Shown: piece after piece, positions 42,975-52,095 of the stretch
Layout: each line of letters starts with the position of its first letter
How positions within the stretch are numbered: position 1 is the stretch's first letter
DNA from: UBA6522 sp963664945
Lineage (GTDB): Bacteria; Pseudomonadota; Gammaproteobacteria; Steroidobacterales; Rariloculaceae
Reading direction: 5' to 3'
DNA: 64,000 nt
NCBI GenBank assembly: GCA_963664945.1
Contig: OY761822.1
Span: forward strand, 3,038,001 to 3,102,000
Translations under genes and position numbers: made by a program
The notes under the pieces: generated by a model
What the model saw: only the letters and a program-made list of their open reading frames with translations
Databases searched by the model: none
Told to the model about the DNA's origin: nothing

Positions 42975-45364
42975 GGGTAGCGAATTTGCAGCCGCGATTT
43001 CCCGCGGCGCAGGCTCCTGGGTTCGACGAAAAGAGGTTTCGTTCCATCGGGCGATCCGTGCCCCGCCGGGAGGACGCAAGGCTCCTCACCGGCCGGGGAC
43101 GTTTCAGCGATGATTTCAATCTTCCCGGACAACTCCACGCGGCCATGGTCCGCTCGATGTATCCCCACGCCCGCATCCTGGATGTGGATACCGGCGCGGC
43201 GCAAACCATGCCCGGAGTCGCGGCCGTGCTGACGGGCAAGGACTGCGCGGCCGCCGGGTTGGGCATCATTCCTCACAGTCCGGTGCCGTCCACGCGCACT
43301 GATCTGAAACTCCGGGCGCCGGGCGGCGGACCGATCTTTACCGGGCCGCACGCCGTGCTCCCCGAGCACAAGGTGCGCCATGTCGGAGAATCTGTCGCCA
43401 TGGTGGTGGCGCAGACCCGCGAACAGGCGATTGATGCGGCGGAGGCCGTATACGTCGACTACGAGCCCTTGCCCTGGGTGGCCGACAGCGTAGCGGCCGC
43501 CGGTCCGGATTCCCCTTCGATCTGGGAGGAAGTGCCGGACAACGTGTGCTGTGACACGAGCTTCGGCGACCCTGAAGCCACGGCAGCGGCTTTCGAGGCG
43601 GCGGATCACGTGCTGCGGATGACCTTTCGGATCGGGCGGATTACCGGCGTGCCGCTGGAGCCCCGCGCGGCACTGGCCGCATTCGATCCCGGCACTGGAC
43701 GCTACACGCTTTACGCCGGCAGCAACGGCGCGGTGCGCCACAAACACCAGATTGCCGCCGCGTTGGGAGAGGATCCCGAGGCCCTGCGAGTCCTGTGTTT
43801 TGACGTCGGCGGCAACTTCGGGACCAAGAACCGGGTGTACACCGAGTACTGCCTCGCCCTTTGGGCCGCCAGGCGTCTCGGCCGGCCGGTCAAGTACACC
43901 GCCACCCGGTCAGAGTCTTTCCTGAGCGACTACCAGGCCAGGGACCTGGTCACCGAAGTTGAACTGGCGCTTGACGCCGACGGGCGTTTCCTGGGTTACA
44001 GGGCTTCGAACCTGAGCAACGTCGGCGCCTGGATCGTCTCGCTGTCGCCGCTGGGCAAGGGCATCGCGCTGGTGACCGGCGGTTACCGCTTCGACGCCGC
44101 GACGGCCCGGGCGCGAGCCGTCTTCTCGAACACGGCGCCGACCCAGGCCTACCGCAGTTCCGGGCGCCCGGAGGTCACTCACGCGCTCGAGCGCATGATC
44201 GACACGGCTGCCCGGGAGTTCGGCTTCGACCCGATCGAATTGCGGCGCAGGAATCTTGTGCCTGCGGGCGCCATGCCGTACACCAATCCCCTTGGAGTCA
44301 GGTACGACAGCGGCGAATACGAAGCCAACATGGACACGGCGCTCGCCTTGGTGGACTGGGACGGCTTCCCGGAACGTGAGGCGGCGGCCCGTGCACGGGG
44401 CAAGTGCCTGGGCCGGGGATTCGCCAACTACGTGGAGTCCTCCATCGGCGCGCCGGGGGAGCGCTCCGAACTCACGGTCAAGTCCACCGGGGTGGTCGAA
44501 GTGGTCATCGGCACGCAACCCACCGGACAGGGCCAGGAGACGAGCTTCGCGCAGGTCACCGCGGACTTCCTTGCCGTTCCCGTGGATGCGGTCAGGATCG
44601 TCCTGGGCGATACCGACATCGTCAAGTCGGGCGGCGGCTCGCACTCCGGGCGATCCATGCGTCAGGCTGCCACCATCATCTACGGGGCGTCCCGGGACCT
44701 TATCGAAAAAGCCACCGTGGTTGCCGCGAAGCGGTTCGGCGTGGCGGAGTCCGGCGTGACCTTTGACGATGGCGTGTTCCGGATTCCCGGCCTGGGCAAG
44801 TCGGTGGGCTGGTTCGAGCTTGCATCGGCAGGCGACCTGGCGGTCGTGAAGGAACATGAAATGGACGAGCCGGTGTTTCCCAACGGCTGTGCGGCGTGCG
44901 AGGTGGAAATCGATCCGGAGACCGGTGCCGTCAGCATCGAACGATACGCCGCCGTGGACGACGTTGGCCGGGTGATCAATCCGTTGATCGTCGACGGCCA
45001 GACCCACGGTTGCATCGCCCAGGGCGTCGGGCAGGCGCTGTGGGAGCAGTGCGTCGTCGATCCGGACTCCGGCCAGCCGGTCAGCGGCTCCCTGATGGAC
45101 TACACCCTGTGCCGCGCCGACCAGCTTCCGTCGTTCAGGACCGAACTCAATGAAGTGCTGTCGCCGACCAACCCGCTGGGCATCAAGTCCGGGGGAGAAG
45201 GCCCCACCACACCCGCGCCGGCTGCTGTCATTAACGCCATCGTCGATGCGTTGTCGGAGTACGGTGTGCGTGACATCGAGATGCCGGCGACACCCTGGCG
45301 CGTCTGGAACGCGATTCAGGCGGCACAGGCTACTGCGGCTTCCCGGGAAGCGGCGGACAGATGA
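42971..45364 (+). CDS. Molybdenum hydroxylase large subunit (xanthine dehydrogenase family)
   Basis: About 797 residues from a GTG that overlaps the ubiD-like stop by 4 bases. GRSVPRREDARLLTGRGRFSDDF opens the family; DVGGNFGTKN replaces the usual CGGGFG cofactor loop, and AYRSSGRPEVTHALERMID is typical. Near the C terminus SGGEGPTTPAPAAV holds the active-site Glu position. No iron-sulfur or FAD subunit is adjacent. It resembles CO-dehydrogenase-like or heterocycle hydroxylases more than true xanthine dehydrogenase. With the decarboxylase it could form a route for an aromatic or heterocyclic acid. Confidence 0.85.
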   Translation: MRVANLQPRFPAAQAPGFDEKRFRSIGRSVPRREDARLLTGRGRFSDDFNLPGQLHAAMVRSMYPHARILDVDTGAAQTMPGVAAVLTGKDCAAAGLGIIPHSPVPSTRTDLKLRAPGGGPIFTGPHAVLPEHKVRHVGESVAMVVAQTREQAIDAAEAVYVDYEPLPWVADSVAAAGPDSPSIWEEVPDNVCCDTSFGDPEATAAAFEAADHVLRMTFRIGRITGVPLEPRAALAAFDPGTGRYTLYAGSNGAVRHKHQIAAALGEDPEALRVLCFDVGGNFGTKNRVYTEYCLALWAARRLGRPVKYTATRSESFLSDYQARDLVTEVELALDADGRFLGYRASNLSNVGAWIVSLSPLGKGIALVTGGYRFDAATARARAVFSNTAPTQAYRSSGRPEVTHALERMIDTAAREFGFDPIELRRRNLVPAGAMPYTNPLGVRYDSGEYEANMDTALALVDWDGFPEREAAARARGKCLGRGFANYVESSIGAPGERSELTVKSTGVVEVVIGTQPTGQGQETSFAQVTADFLAVPVDAVRIVLGDTDIVKSGGGSHSGRSMRQAATIIYGASRDLIEKATVVAAKRFGVAESGVTFDDGVFRIPGLGKSVGWFELASAGDLAVVKEHEMDEPVFPNGCAACEVEIDPETGAVSIERYAAVDDVGRVINPLIVDGQTHGCIAQGVGQALWEQCVVDPDSGQPVSGSLMDYTLCRADQLPSFRTELNEVLSPTNPLGIKSGGEGPTTPAPAAVINAIVDALSEYGVRDIEMPATPWRVWNAIQAAQATAASREAADR

Positions 45365-45442
45365 GCGGTCGGAGGGCGGCGGACAGATGAGCGGTCGGGA
45401 AGCGGTGGACAGATGAGCGGTCGGGGGGCGGCGGGCGGATGA
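45349..45442. repeat. About three imperfect tandem repeats (~30 bp) at a gene junction
   Basis: A unit ending ATGAGCGGTCGG occurs three times, at about 45361, 45387 and 45412, each preceded by a GGCGGACAG- or GGTGGACAG-like block; a fourth, diverged unit gives the ATG of the next gene. The first copy covers the hydroxylase stop. Each copy carries its own ATG, so this looks like an expansion of the start region of the downstream gene. Confidence 0.8.
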
Positions 45443-46377
45443 GCAAGGCGCACAAGGGCGGTACGAGCCGTATACGCCTGATCACCTTTCCTGGCGCTCC
45501 GAATCTGCCGATCTTTGCGGCGCTTGAGCGAGGCGACTTTCTGAGGCGCGGGCTGGAGGTGCAGCTGGAAACCACGCCCAGTTCCACCTTCCAGATGGAG
45601 AATCTCATGAGCGGCCGTTTCCAGATTGCGGGAACGGCGTTCGACAACGTGGTCGCGTATCGGGAGGGGCAGGGCGCAGTGGAGTCCCTCGGGCCGTGCG
45701 ATCTCGTGGCCTTCATGGGCGCCACCCGGATCGAATTGTCGCTGGTGGTGGAGCCCGGAATCTGGATATGGGCCGACCTGAGGGGGCGTTCACTGGCTCT
45801 CGATGCGTTGAATACGGGATTCGCCTTCGTGCTCTACGACATGCTCGATCGGGCCGGAATGTCCGCCGGGGATTGCGAACTCGTGCCGGTCGGCGCCACA
45901 CCGGCCCGGTGGGCGTCGGTTCGTGCAGGAGAGCATGCGGGCACGCTGACCATCGAACCGTTCACCAGCATTGCCGTCGCCAACGGATTTCGCGTGCTGC
46001 AGAGCAGTTCGGACACCGTGCCCCATTACCAGGGCGGAGTGTTTGCCGCCACACCGGCATGGATCGCCGATCACGGCGAGGCCCTGGACGGTTTCATTCG
46101 CGGCTATCTCGGCGGACTGCGCTGGACACTGGAGCCGTCCAACTACGACGCGGCGAAGGAACTACTGCTGAACAGGATGCCGGCCATCAAGCCGCCGGTT
46201 GCCGATGCCGTGATGGGTAAATTGCTGGACCCGGCCACCGGTCTCACTCCCGAGGCCGAGTTCGACTGGAAGGGCATTGAAACGGTGCTCGACCTCCGCA
46301 GTCGCTACGGACCCGGTGCAGTCTCGCTGACAGATTCCGCCAGATACCTGGATTTGAGCCGTTTGCGTGGGGTGTGA
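45439..46377 (+). CDS. NMT1/THI5-like substrate-binding protein
   Basis: 312 residues. IRLITFPGAPNLPIFAALERGDFLRRGLEVQLETTPSS is the start of the periplasmic-binding fold of NMT1/THI5 and SsuA-like proteins; LMSGRFQIAGTAFDNVVAYREG and FDWKGIETVLDLRSRYG also fit. No signal peptide is seen from the chosen ATG 45439, so it may be cytosolic, or the true start may be elsewhere. No permease or ATPase is adjacent. It follows the hydroxylase gene and may bind its substrate. Confidence 0.72.
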   Translation: MSKAHKGGTSRIRLITFPGAPNLPIFAALERGDFLRRGLEVQLETTPSSTFQMENLMSGRFQIAGTAFDNVVAYREGQGAVESLGPCDLVAFMGATRIELSLVVEPGIWIWADLRGRSLALDALNTGFAFVLYDMLDRAGMSAGDCELVPVGATPARWASVRAGEHAGTLTIEPFTSIAVANGFRVLQSSSDTVPHYQGGVFAATPAWIADHGEALDGFIRGYLGGLRWTLEPSNYDAAKELLLNRMPAIKPPVADAVMGKLLDPATGLTPEAEFDWKGIETVLDLRSRYGPGAVSLTDSARYLDLSRLRGV

Positions 46378-46567
46378 GAGCCAAGCCTGCCTCGGGCAGT
46401 GAGACAGGCCAAATATCCAAACACACCGACTTGGGCCAGAGCCCGCGCCGTTACGGCGATTGCGAGCCGTGGCGGCGATTGAGCGAGGTACCCATTCTGC
46501 GGCCAGGCGCGCGTCCCGAATTCCTTGTACCGCATTCTAGGTAACAGAATTGCGCGCCTGGCGCAAG

Positions 46568-46581
46568 CTGGGGGCGCAGAA
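46568..46581. repeat. 14-bp direct repeat flanking the second IS (left copy)
   Basis: CTGGGGGCGCAGAA at 46568-46581 is repeated at 48106-48119, directly outside the element ends. Two to four further matching bases make the exact boundary uncertain. Confidence 0.8.
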
Positions 46582-48105
46582 CTGTAAACGCAAAGCAGAA
46601 ATGTCCCCTTTTCTCCAATTCTAAAATGTCCCCTTTGGTCGGCGCGCGCCATACACTTGTGGCGGTTTAGCATCGGCCTTGGGCGCAGGGAGCGGAGCGA
46701 CCGAAGCCCAAGGCCGATGCGCGCGGGCTTCATCCTGCGGCGGCCCCGCCCGCGTCCGGCTTCCACGACCGCCGCCAAGGATGGTCCGGGGTCGGCTTGT
46801 AGGCCGGGCGCGACCGCTGTTCCGCCTTGATCCGGTCCACGCGCCGCACCACCGTTTTCTCGTCCTCCACCGCCGCCGCCTCGCCTTCCCCGATCAACCG
46901 GACGGGCAACTCCCGGCCGTCGCGCAGCACCGTCACCGAGCCGTCGAACGCTTGGCACACCGTGACCGCCGCGCCGCGCAGTCGGTACCCCTTGCCGTGT
47001 CCCGTCACCCGGTACTCGCGGTTGCGGAACCGGATCGTCAGATCCTTCGTCAGCTTGCGCACATGGTGCTCGCTGAAAATCTGGTCCAACTCCCGGGCGC
47101 CGTGCAGCACCTCCCGGTGGGCGTCCGCCGGGTCCCGCGGCGCCACCGCGAAACGCCGGTTGAAGTCCGACATGAACGTCGGCAGGTACGCGTTGCCGGC
47201 CTCCAGGCCGTCGATCCCGCGCAACCGCATCTCCTTCACCAGCCGGTCCTGAAGCGTCCGGTTGGCCCGCTCCACGCGCCCCTTCGCCTGGGGGCTGCCG
47301 GCGTGGACCGAGGCGATGTCCAGCGTCTTGAGCGCCCGCCCGAACTGCGTCAACTCCGCCTCCTTGTCCTTCTTGTTGACCCGGAACACACCGTAACGGT
47401 CCGAGTAATACGCCACCGGCCGCCCGCACGCCGCCAGATGCGCCCGCGTCGTGCTCATGTACGCCTCGGTCGTCTCCGACGGAAAAAACCCCGTCGCCAG
47501 CAATCGCGTCGTCGCGTCGTCCACGTACACGATCAACGTGCACGCCGGACCCCGACCCTCGAACCAGTCGTGCGGCGAACCGTCGATCTGAACCAGGTCC
47601 CCCACGCACGCGCGACGCGGCCGCCTCGGGTGCACCCGCACCGCGCGCCGCGCCTTCGAACGCCACAACCCCTCGGCCATCATCCACTGGCGCAAGGTCT
47701 CCGCCGACACCCGCCAACCGTGCTCCTCCACCAGCTTCTCGCACGCCAATGTCGGGCCGAAATCCGCATAGCGCTCCCGCACCAGGTCCAGCACCTCCCG
47801 CCGGACCCCCGCGTCGATGGCGTTGTTCGGGCGCTTGCCGCGATGGCCCGACACCAGGCCCGCCGGACCGTCCGACCGGTACCGCCGTACCAGGCGCTTG
47901 ACCTGGCGAACACCAATTCCAAGCCGCTTCGCCGCCTCGCGCTGCCGCAAACGCTTCTCCACCACGGCCCGAATCAGCCCCACCCGATCCGCTTCCTTGT
48001 AACTCATCGTCCCCGCTCCGTTGCTCTTTTCCAACGCATCCCCTCCGATCAAAAGGGGACATTTTAGAATTGGAGAAAGGGGACATTACCGCTTTGGGCT
48101 TACAG
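46582..48105. mobile_element. Insertion sequence with IS481/ISNCY-like transposase (1524 bp)
   Basis: The ends are an extended imperfect inverted repeat of about 60 bp. The outer part starts CTGTAA at 46582 (inverted at 48105); the inner part holds AATGTCCCC, TCTCCAATTC and TAAAATGTCCCC, so TGTCCCC occurs twice per end. The left arm has one more T than the right. A 14-bp direct repeat flanks the element, with one transposase gene on the minus strand. The region it interrupted has no recognised gene. Confidence 0.85.
46730..48007 (-). CDS. DDE transposase with helix-turn-helix (ISNCY/IS481-like)
   Basis: 425 residues from ATG 48007. N-terminal helix-turn-helix: KRLRQREAAKRLGIGVRQVKRLVRRYRSDG. 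The rve-type core carries VGDLVQIDGSPHDWFEG (first Asp), VYVDDATTRLLATGFF, YSDRYGVFRVN (second Asp) and PQAKGRVERANRTLQ (Glu). The C-terminal part has KLTKDLTIRFRNREYRV. Appears intact. An in-frame GTG at 48052 and a longer frame to 48125 extend into the inverted repeat and are unlikely starts. Confidence 0.88.
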   Translation of the reverse strand: MSYKEADRVGLIRAVVEKRLRQREAAKRLGIGVRQVKRLVRRYRSDGPAGLVSGHRGKRPNNAIDAGVRREVLDLVRERYADFGPTLACEKLVEEHGWRVSAETLRQWMMAEGLWRSKARRAVRVHPRRPRRACVGDLVQIDGSPHDWFEGRGPACTLIVYVDDATTRLLATGFFPSETTEAYMSTTRAHLAACGRPVAYYSDRYGVFRVNKKDKEAELTQFGRALKTLDIASVHAGSPQAKGRVERANRTLQDRLVKEMRLRGIDGLEAGNAYLPTFMSDFNRRFAVAPRDPADAHREVLHGARELDQIFSEHHVRKLTKDLTIRFRNREYRVTGHGKGYRLRGAAVTVCQAFDGSVTVLRDGRELPVRLIGEGEAAAVEDEKTVVRRVDRIKAEQRSRPAYKPTPDHPWRRSWKPDAGGAAAG

Positions 48106-48575
48106 CTGGGGGCGCAGAACTTCACTCATTCCGCACCGAGATTTTTTCGGGAGGACGGCGAAGCGGACACTTGTTTTCGGTCCGCTTCGGGTTGTCGGTC
48201 ACATGTTACCGTTGCGCATGCGGGTGGAAATCACATGTTACCTGTGCGCACCGAGGTGGCGGACAGCGAGCGTGACGGAGTGTGCATGGGAATCGCGGGG
48301 CGCGATTGAAAGTGCGAGGTTGGTAGGTGTCGCGAGGCGGACGCATGGGCGGACGCGGCCGGGCGACAGGAAGGAAGGAAGACGGTGATCGTTCGCGAAG
48401 GGCGGCGAGGCGGTGTGCGATGGTAGTGAGCGCGGCGCGCCGACGTTCAAGGAACGAGTGGGCGACATCGACGCTGTGCGAGCATCGGCAGTGAGCGTCA
48501 TCGCGAAACTGCCGGTGTTGTCGTACAGCGAGAGCGGATGGAACCGATTGGCTGGCGCCGAAGGCGGCGTGCTCT
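48106..48575. other. Gene-free stretch at the edge of the accessory island
   Basis: About 470 bases with no supported gene. The first 14 bases are the right direct repeat of the IS. A 12-bp sequence TCACATGTTACC occurs at 48199-48210 and again at 48231-48242, which may be a remnant of another element's end. The remainder is GC-rich with scattered short frames only. Confidence 0.45.
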
Positions 48576-48803
48576 TCAGAGCAGCGGGTGGGTCGCCAGG
48601 CGTTCTTCGGCTACTTGGCGAATGCGCGAGCGGTCGTGAACGCGAACATAGCTCCGGGGGTCGTCGTGTAGCCAGACCAGGAAGTAGAACTGGTCGGCAT
48701 TGAGAATGTCGGGATGGCGAATCACTTCGCCCACGAGGTCGCCGTCTTCGTCGTAGATGTTGGCCTGGTCGGAGGCGATGCGCTTGAAGGTCACGCGTGA
48801 CAT
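48576..48803 (-). CDS. Small conserved-looking island protein
   Basis: 75 residues from ATG 48803, with AGGAGC upstream. The sequence (TFKRIASDQANIYDEDGDLVGEVIRHPDIL, then YFLVWLHDDPRSYVRVHDRSRIRQVAEERL) suggests a compact alpha/beta protein. No family is recognised. It is last in the minus-strand island series and is preceded by a GATCGAGAGAG-containing element shared with the SSB leader. Confidence 0.6.
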   Translation of the reverse strand: MSRVTFKRIASDQANIYDEDGDLVGEVIRHPDILNADQFYFLVWLHDDPRSYVRVHDRSRIRQVAEERLATHPLL

Positions 48804-48853
48804 GATCTTGCTCCTGGTTTTGGGTTGAGAGCCGGTGGACGGTGAAGCAGCAG

Positions 48854-48883
48854 CGACTCTCTCTCGATCACCGCGCGGTTCAC
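48854..48883 (-). promoter_or_regulatory. Shared leader element GTGAACCG...GATCGAGAGAG
   Basis: On the minus strand GTGAACCG (48883-48876) is followed by GATCGAGAGAG (48869-48859). The same two blocks in the same order precede the ssb gene (52135-52110). It lies about 55 bases before the 75-residue protein's ATG. Role unknown. Confidence 0.45.
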
Positions 48884-48999
48884 TCACCGCCAGCCAGTCG
48901 TCACCCGGATTGAGTGCACGGCGCCGGAGAGCTCGACCGAAAAAAAGCGGGCGCGTGTCGCCGCAGCGGCGACACGGCCCGCGAGGTGAAGGCGGCGGT

Positions 49000-49911
49000 T
49001 CAGGCGGCGTAGACCGGTATGCCCAACTGCTGAGCCTTGTCGACGAGATTTTCGCTGATGCCGGAGCCGGGGAAGCTGATGAGGCCCTTGGGCAGCAGTC
49101 TCAGCAGTTCGTCGTTGCGGCGAAACGGCGCGGCCTTGCCGTGGGCGTTCCAGTCGGGCCGGCACACGACTTGGTGCACGCCCTTGGACTCGGCCCAGCG
49201 GGAGGCGATCTTTTCAGCGCCCGGTCCACCGCCGTGCACCAGCACCATGTCCGGGTACTTGTTGCGCACGTTGTCCAGCGCGCCGAAGATCCGGTTGGCG
49301 TCCTCGACGGGCTTGGAGCCGGTCACGGCCACCAGGGTACCCTGTGGCAGGTGCGCCTTCGTCTTCTCGTTCTCCCGCGCCCGGAGGAAGTCCCGCGCAT
49401 CGATCGCGGCTGAGGTCAGCTGCGCCGTGCGGGATGTGTGAGAACCGTGTCTCGGTCTCCAGGTATTTCCGGTGTCGGATCGATAGCGCTCGGCCGCCGC
49501 GTCCCGAAGCTGCTCGAAGGCGTCGCGACGATCACCGAGGTGCTGCGCGCGCTCGATCACCCGTTCCAGCTCCCAAGCCTGGACTTCGGAGCCGTCCTGA
49601 GCGGACTGCAGGTCCCTGAGCTTCGGGGAGAGCTTGTCGACTGTGCGGTCCAGTCTCACGGTCTGCATGTGCAGCGTGTTGACGAAGCCCCAGAGAAGGG
49701 ATTCCCGTTCGTCGGCGAACTGGGTGCCGTCGGGTGCGATGTCGTCCACGATCGTGTCCAGTATGGACTCCAGGCCCGCGAGGGCCTCGTCGTGATCCCA
49801 GATCGCTCTTGTGTCGGGCTCGCCCCGGGCGGGCCCGCCGCCGAAGCGTTCCAGGTTCTCGCAGATGACCGCGGTGGGGGAGAGGTTCAGTTGGTGTACT
49901 TGCGCATTCAT
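49000..49911 (-). CDS. DUF2493 (SLOG/YspA-like) domain protein
   Basis: 303 residues, preceded by AGGAG. The N-terminal ~190 residues are helical (coiled region around 85-160). The C-terminal ~115 residues form a Rossmann-like SLOG domain: TLVAVTGSKPVEDANRIFGALDNV, MVLVHGGGPGAEKIASRWAESKGV and LISFPGSGISENLVDKAQQLGIPVY. Such proteins are common on alphaproteobacterial plasmids and conjugative elements. They may bind nucleotides or NAD-related ligands; role unproven. An imperfect operator-like hairpin lies just upstream. Confidence 0.8.
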   Translation of the reverse strand: MNAQVHQLNLSPTAVICENLERFGGGPARGEPDTRAIWDHDEALAGLESILDTIVDDIAPDGTQFADERESLLWGFVNTLHMQTVRLDRTVDKLSPKLRDLQSAQDGSEVQAWELERVIERAQHLGDRRDAFEQLRDAAAERYRSDTGNTWRPRHGSHTSRTAQLTSAAIDARDFLRARENEKTKAHLPQGTLVAVTGSKPVEDANRIFGALDNVRNKYPDMVLVHGGGPGAEKIASRWAESKGVHQVVCRPDWNAHGKAAPFRRNDELLRLLPKGLISFPGSGISENLVDKAQQLGIPVYAA

Positions 49912-50306
49912 GTCTTGAACTCCTGTGTTGGATGAAGTGCTGTGTCCGATCTCTCGCAGATCGGTATGTTCATGAAATCAGGCGCAGTCATCCGAAGGAC
50001 CGCAGCGAAGCGGAGGACCCGTCCTCCTGGACGGGTTGACCGCCTGGTAGCGTGGACATGCCGATCGGAGAGAGATCCGTCCGCCGCGCCGGGAGGCCCC
50101 TGGGAGGGCGCGCGAAAATGCAGGGCGCGTGCCGGATGGGTTCTGCGCGTGCGCAGGTTCCATCGGGCGTCGCGCCTTGCTCGCGTGCCCGGAAGGGGCC
50201 GGACGGCGAATCAGGCGGACACTGACTCAGGGAGGGGTGACAGGGGAGGCAACTCCTCCCCTTTCCTTCAATTCATTCGCGAGCGTGCAGCGAGTGGACT
50301 CCGAAT
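49912..50306. other. Intergenic leader region with hairpin
   Basis: No gene is supported. A perfect 7-bp hairpin (CCGATCT, 49946-49952; AGATCGG, 49958-49964; loop CTCGC) lies 35 bases before the DUF2493 ATG, and a GATCGGAGAGAGATC sequence occurs near 50075. The gap to the upstream toprim gene is about 395 bases, so the DUF2493 gene may have its own promoter. Confidence 0.5.
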
Positions 50307-51332
50307 TCATGCTTGACGAACGAACGCCAGCGGCGCGAGCCTTTCTGCAAGACACGCGGGACCGAACGCCACGATGTCGTCGTTGAAATCGTTCCCCGCG
50401 GGAAGCAGGACAGCCGTGGCGATACCGAGCCGTGTGCAACGCAGTTGCAACCGGCGAGACGCACACTCGCCGGATTCGTCCCGGTCCTGCGCAATGATCA
50501 ACCGCGTCACATGCTTCGGCGGAACGAACGCCCCGAGGCTGCCCGCCGAGAGCGCGGCGGCCGCCACTGCGTGGAGCGGAACGGGGTGGGCCGGAACCGC
50601 ACCGGGCACCGCTGCAAGGGGCAGGGCAGTGACCAGGGACAGGACCGTCTCGATGCCTTCGCCCACCAGCAGGGCGGCGGCGGCGGCCGGGTCGCCGAAC
50701 CGGACGGCGCAGCCGTGGATCCTGCCGAGCGCCTTGCGCGGCCGGCTCACCGGGGCTTGTCTTGGATGTACGGCGTCGAGCCACGTCCTGTGCACCCCCG
50801 TCAAGTCGCCGTCGTCGCCGGTCACGGCCGCGATCATGGCCGGGAACCGGGACCAGCGCCCGGAGTCGTGCCGGAACGGCAGGGCGTGGTGAAATCTCAG
50901 GGCCGGGAACCGGCAGCGCTCGATACGGCGTGCCTTGAGGTATGCCTGGGCGTGTGAGCCGTCGATGGGCCGGCAGCGATCCCACAGTGTCCGTGCTGCG
51001 GCGACGCGGTCATAGGGTTCGCGGTGAGGCCTGGAAGGCGGGAGGGGTTGGGATAGGAACCGGTGGGCTTCGGCCAGTGCGTCGCGCAGCGAGCCCGCGC
51101 CCGTGGCGATGCGGATCAGGTCCAGCAGATCCCCGCCGATGCCCTCGGCCGGGTCGGCCCACTTGCCGGGCGTGCCCGGCGGGGACAGTCGCACGTAGAG
51201 CGACCGGCCGCGCGCACCATGAACATCGCCGGCGCACCAGTATCGACCCTGTCTTCTGCCATGTGGCAGGTAGCGCCGGCAGACCTGTTCCGCTTGCGCA
51301 GCAAGCGCGGTGGCGGTGTCGGCGGCGTTCAC
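50307..51332 (-). CDS. Toprim-domain primase-like protein (DUF7146-type)
   Basis: About 341 residues from a GTG near 51332 (VNAADTATALAAQ...). The N-terminal part (GRYWCAGDVHGARGRSLYVRLS, GKWADPAEGIGGDLLDLIR) is the usual start of this plasmid primase-like group. The C-terminal toprim domain shows LLVGEGIETVLSLV, with its Glu, and LIIAQDRDESGE, the DxD metal site. Such proteins are found beside DUF2493 and SSB genes on mobile elements and probably act in replication or transfer. A frame from 51557 exists, but its first 75 residues look non-native. Confidence 0.8.
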   Translation of the reverse strand: MNAADTATALAAQAEQVCRRYLPHGRRQGRYWCAGDVHGARGRSLYVRLSPPGTPGKWADPAEGIGGDLLDLIRIATGAGSLRDALAEAHRFLSQPLPPSRPHREPYDRVAAARTLWDRCRPIDGSHAQAYLKARRIERCRFPALRFHHALPFRHDSGRWSRFPAMIAAVTGDDGDLTGVHRTWLDAVHPRQAPVSRPRKALGRIHGCAVRFGDPAAAAALLVGEGIETVLSLVTALPLAAVPGAVPAHPVPLHAVAAAALSAGSLGAFVPPKHVTRLIIAQDRDESGECASRRLQLRCTRLGIATAVLLPAGNDFNDDIVAFGPACLAERLAPLAFVRQA

Positions 51333-51604
51333 AGACGAGCGTCCAACGACAGTGCCGCGGACGCGGCGGGTGAAACACGGGAAGGCGAAGGGAACATGTT
51401 CGGCTTGCTCTTGGCAGGAGATTCGCCCGGGTTGAGGCCGGACTCGACCTCCTCGGGACGCGTGGCGAAGAGGCAGCGCACGGACGGCGGTGTTGTGCTG
51501 CGGACAGCGCGCAGGAGGCGTCGTGGGTTGGCTGCATGAGATGAGGCCGACCCCCAACCCGGAATGGGTTGGGAGCCGGCCTGCGGGGCGGGCACGGTCA
51601 GCCG

Positions 51605-52054
51605 TCAGAACGGTAAATTTTCACCGCTCGCGCCGGTGTCGGCGGGGGCCGCCTCGGCGGACGCCTGCCCGGCCTCGGGCTCACCGGAGCCGTTGGCGCC
51701 GTTGGGCCGCTCCAGGAACTGCACCCGGCCGCCCGGAGCCAGCAGGATCTCGGTGGAGAATCGGTCGGAGTCCTCCCCGTCCTTCCTCCAGCGCCGCGTC
51801 TGGAGCTTGCCGGACACGTAGACCAGCCGGCCCTTCGTGGCGTGCTTTTCAAGCATATCCACGAGTCCGGGCTGGAACGTGACGACCCGGTGCCACTCGG
51901 TCTTCTCGATCCGCTCGCCGCCGCCGTTGCGATCCAGGTAGCTCTCGTCCGTCGCGATACTCATGTTTGCGACACGGCCCCCCGATACCAGGTGGTTGAT
52001 GGTGACGTCGGCGCCGAGGCGGCCGATGACTTCTGCGCGGTTCAAACCAAACAT
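51605..52054 (-). CDS. ssb: Single-stranded DNA-binding protein (mobile-element type)
   Basis: 149 residues from ATG 52054, preceded by AAGGAG. The OB fold is clear (NRAEVIGRLGADVTINHL, VANMSIATDESYLDRNGGGERIEKTEWHRVV, GRLVYVSGKLQTRRW). An acidic, low-complexity tail ends ENLPF, close to the DDIPF tip through which SSB recruits partners. Chromosomal ssb is expected elsewhere; this copy belongs with the toprim and DUF2493 genes. Confidence 0.9.
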   Translation of the reverse strand: MFGLNRAEVIGRLGADVTINHLVSGGRVANMSIATDESYLDRNGGGERIEKTEWHRVVTFQPGLVDMLEKHATKGRLVYVSGKLQTRRWRKDGEDSDRFSTEILLAPGGRVQFLERPNGANGSGEPEAGQASAEAAPADTGASGENLPF

Positions 52055-52095
52055 GGTTGATCTCCTTACGTTTCGGTTTATGACGATGGTTGAAC

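Noticed and set aside
46305..48125. 606-codon minus-strand frame spanning the second IS
   Set aside because: It overlaps the transposase in another frame, crosses both IS ends and is rich in Gly/Arg without motifs.
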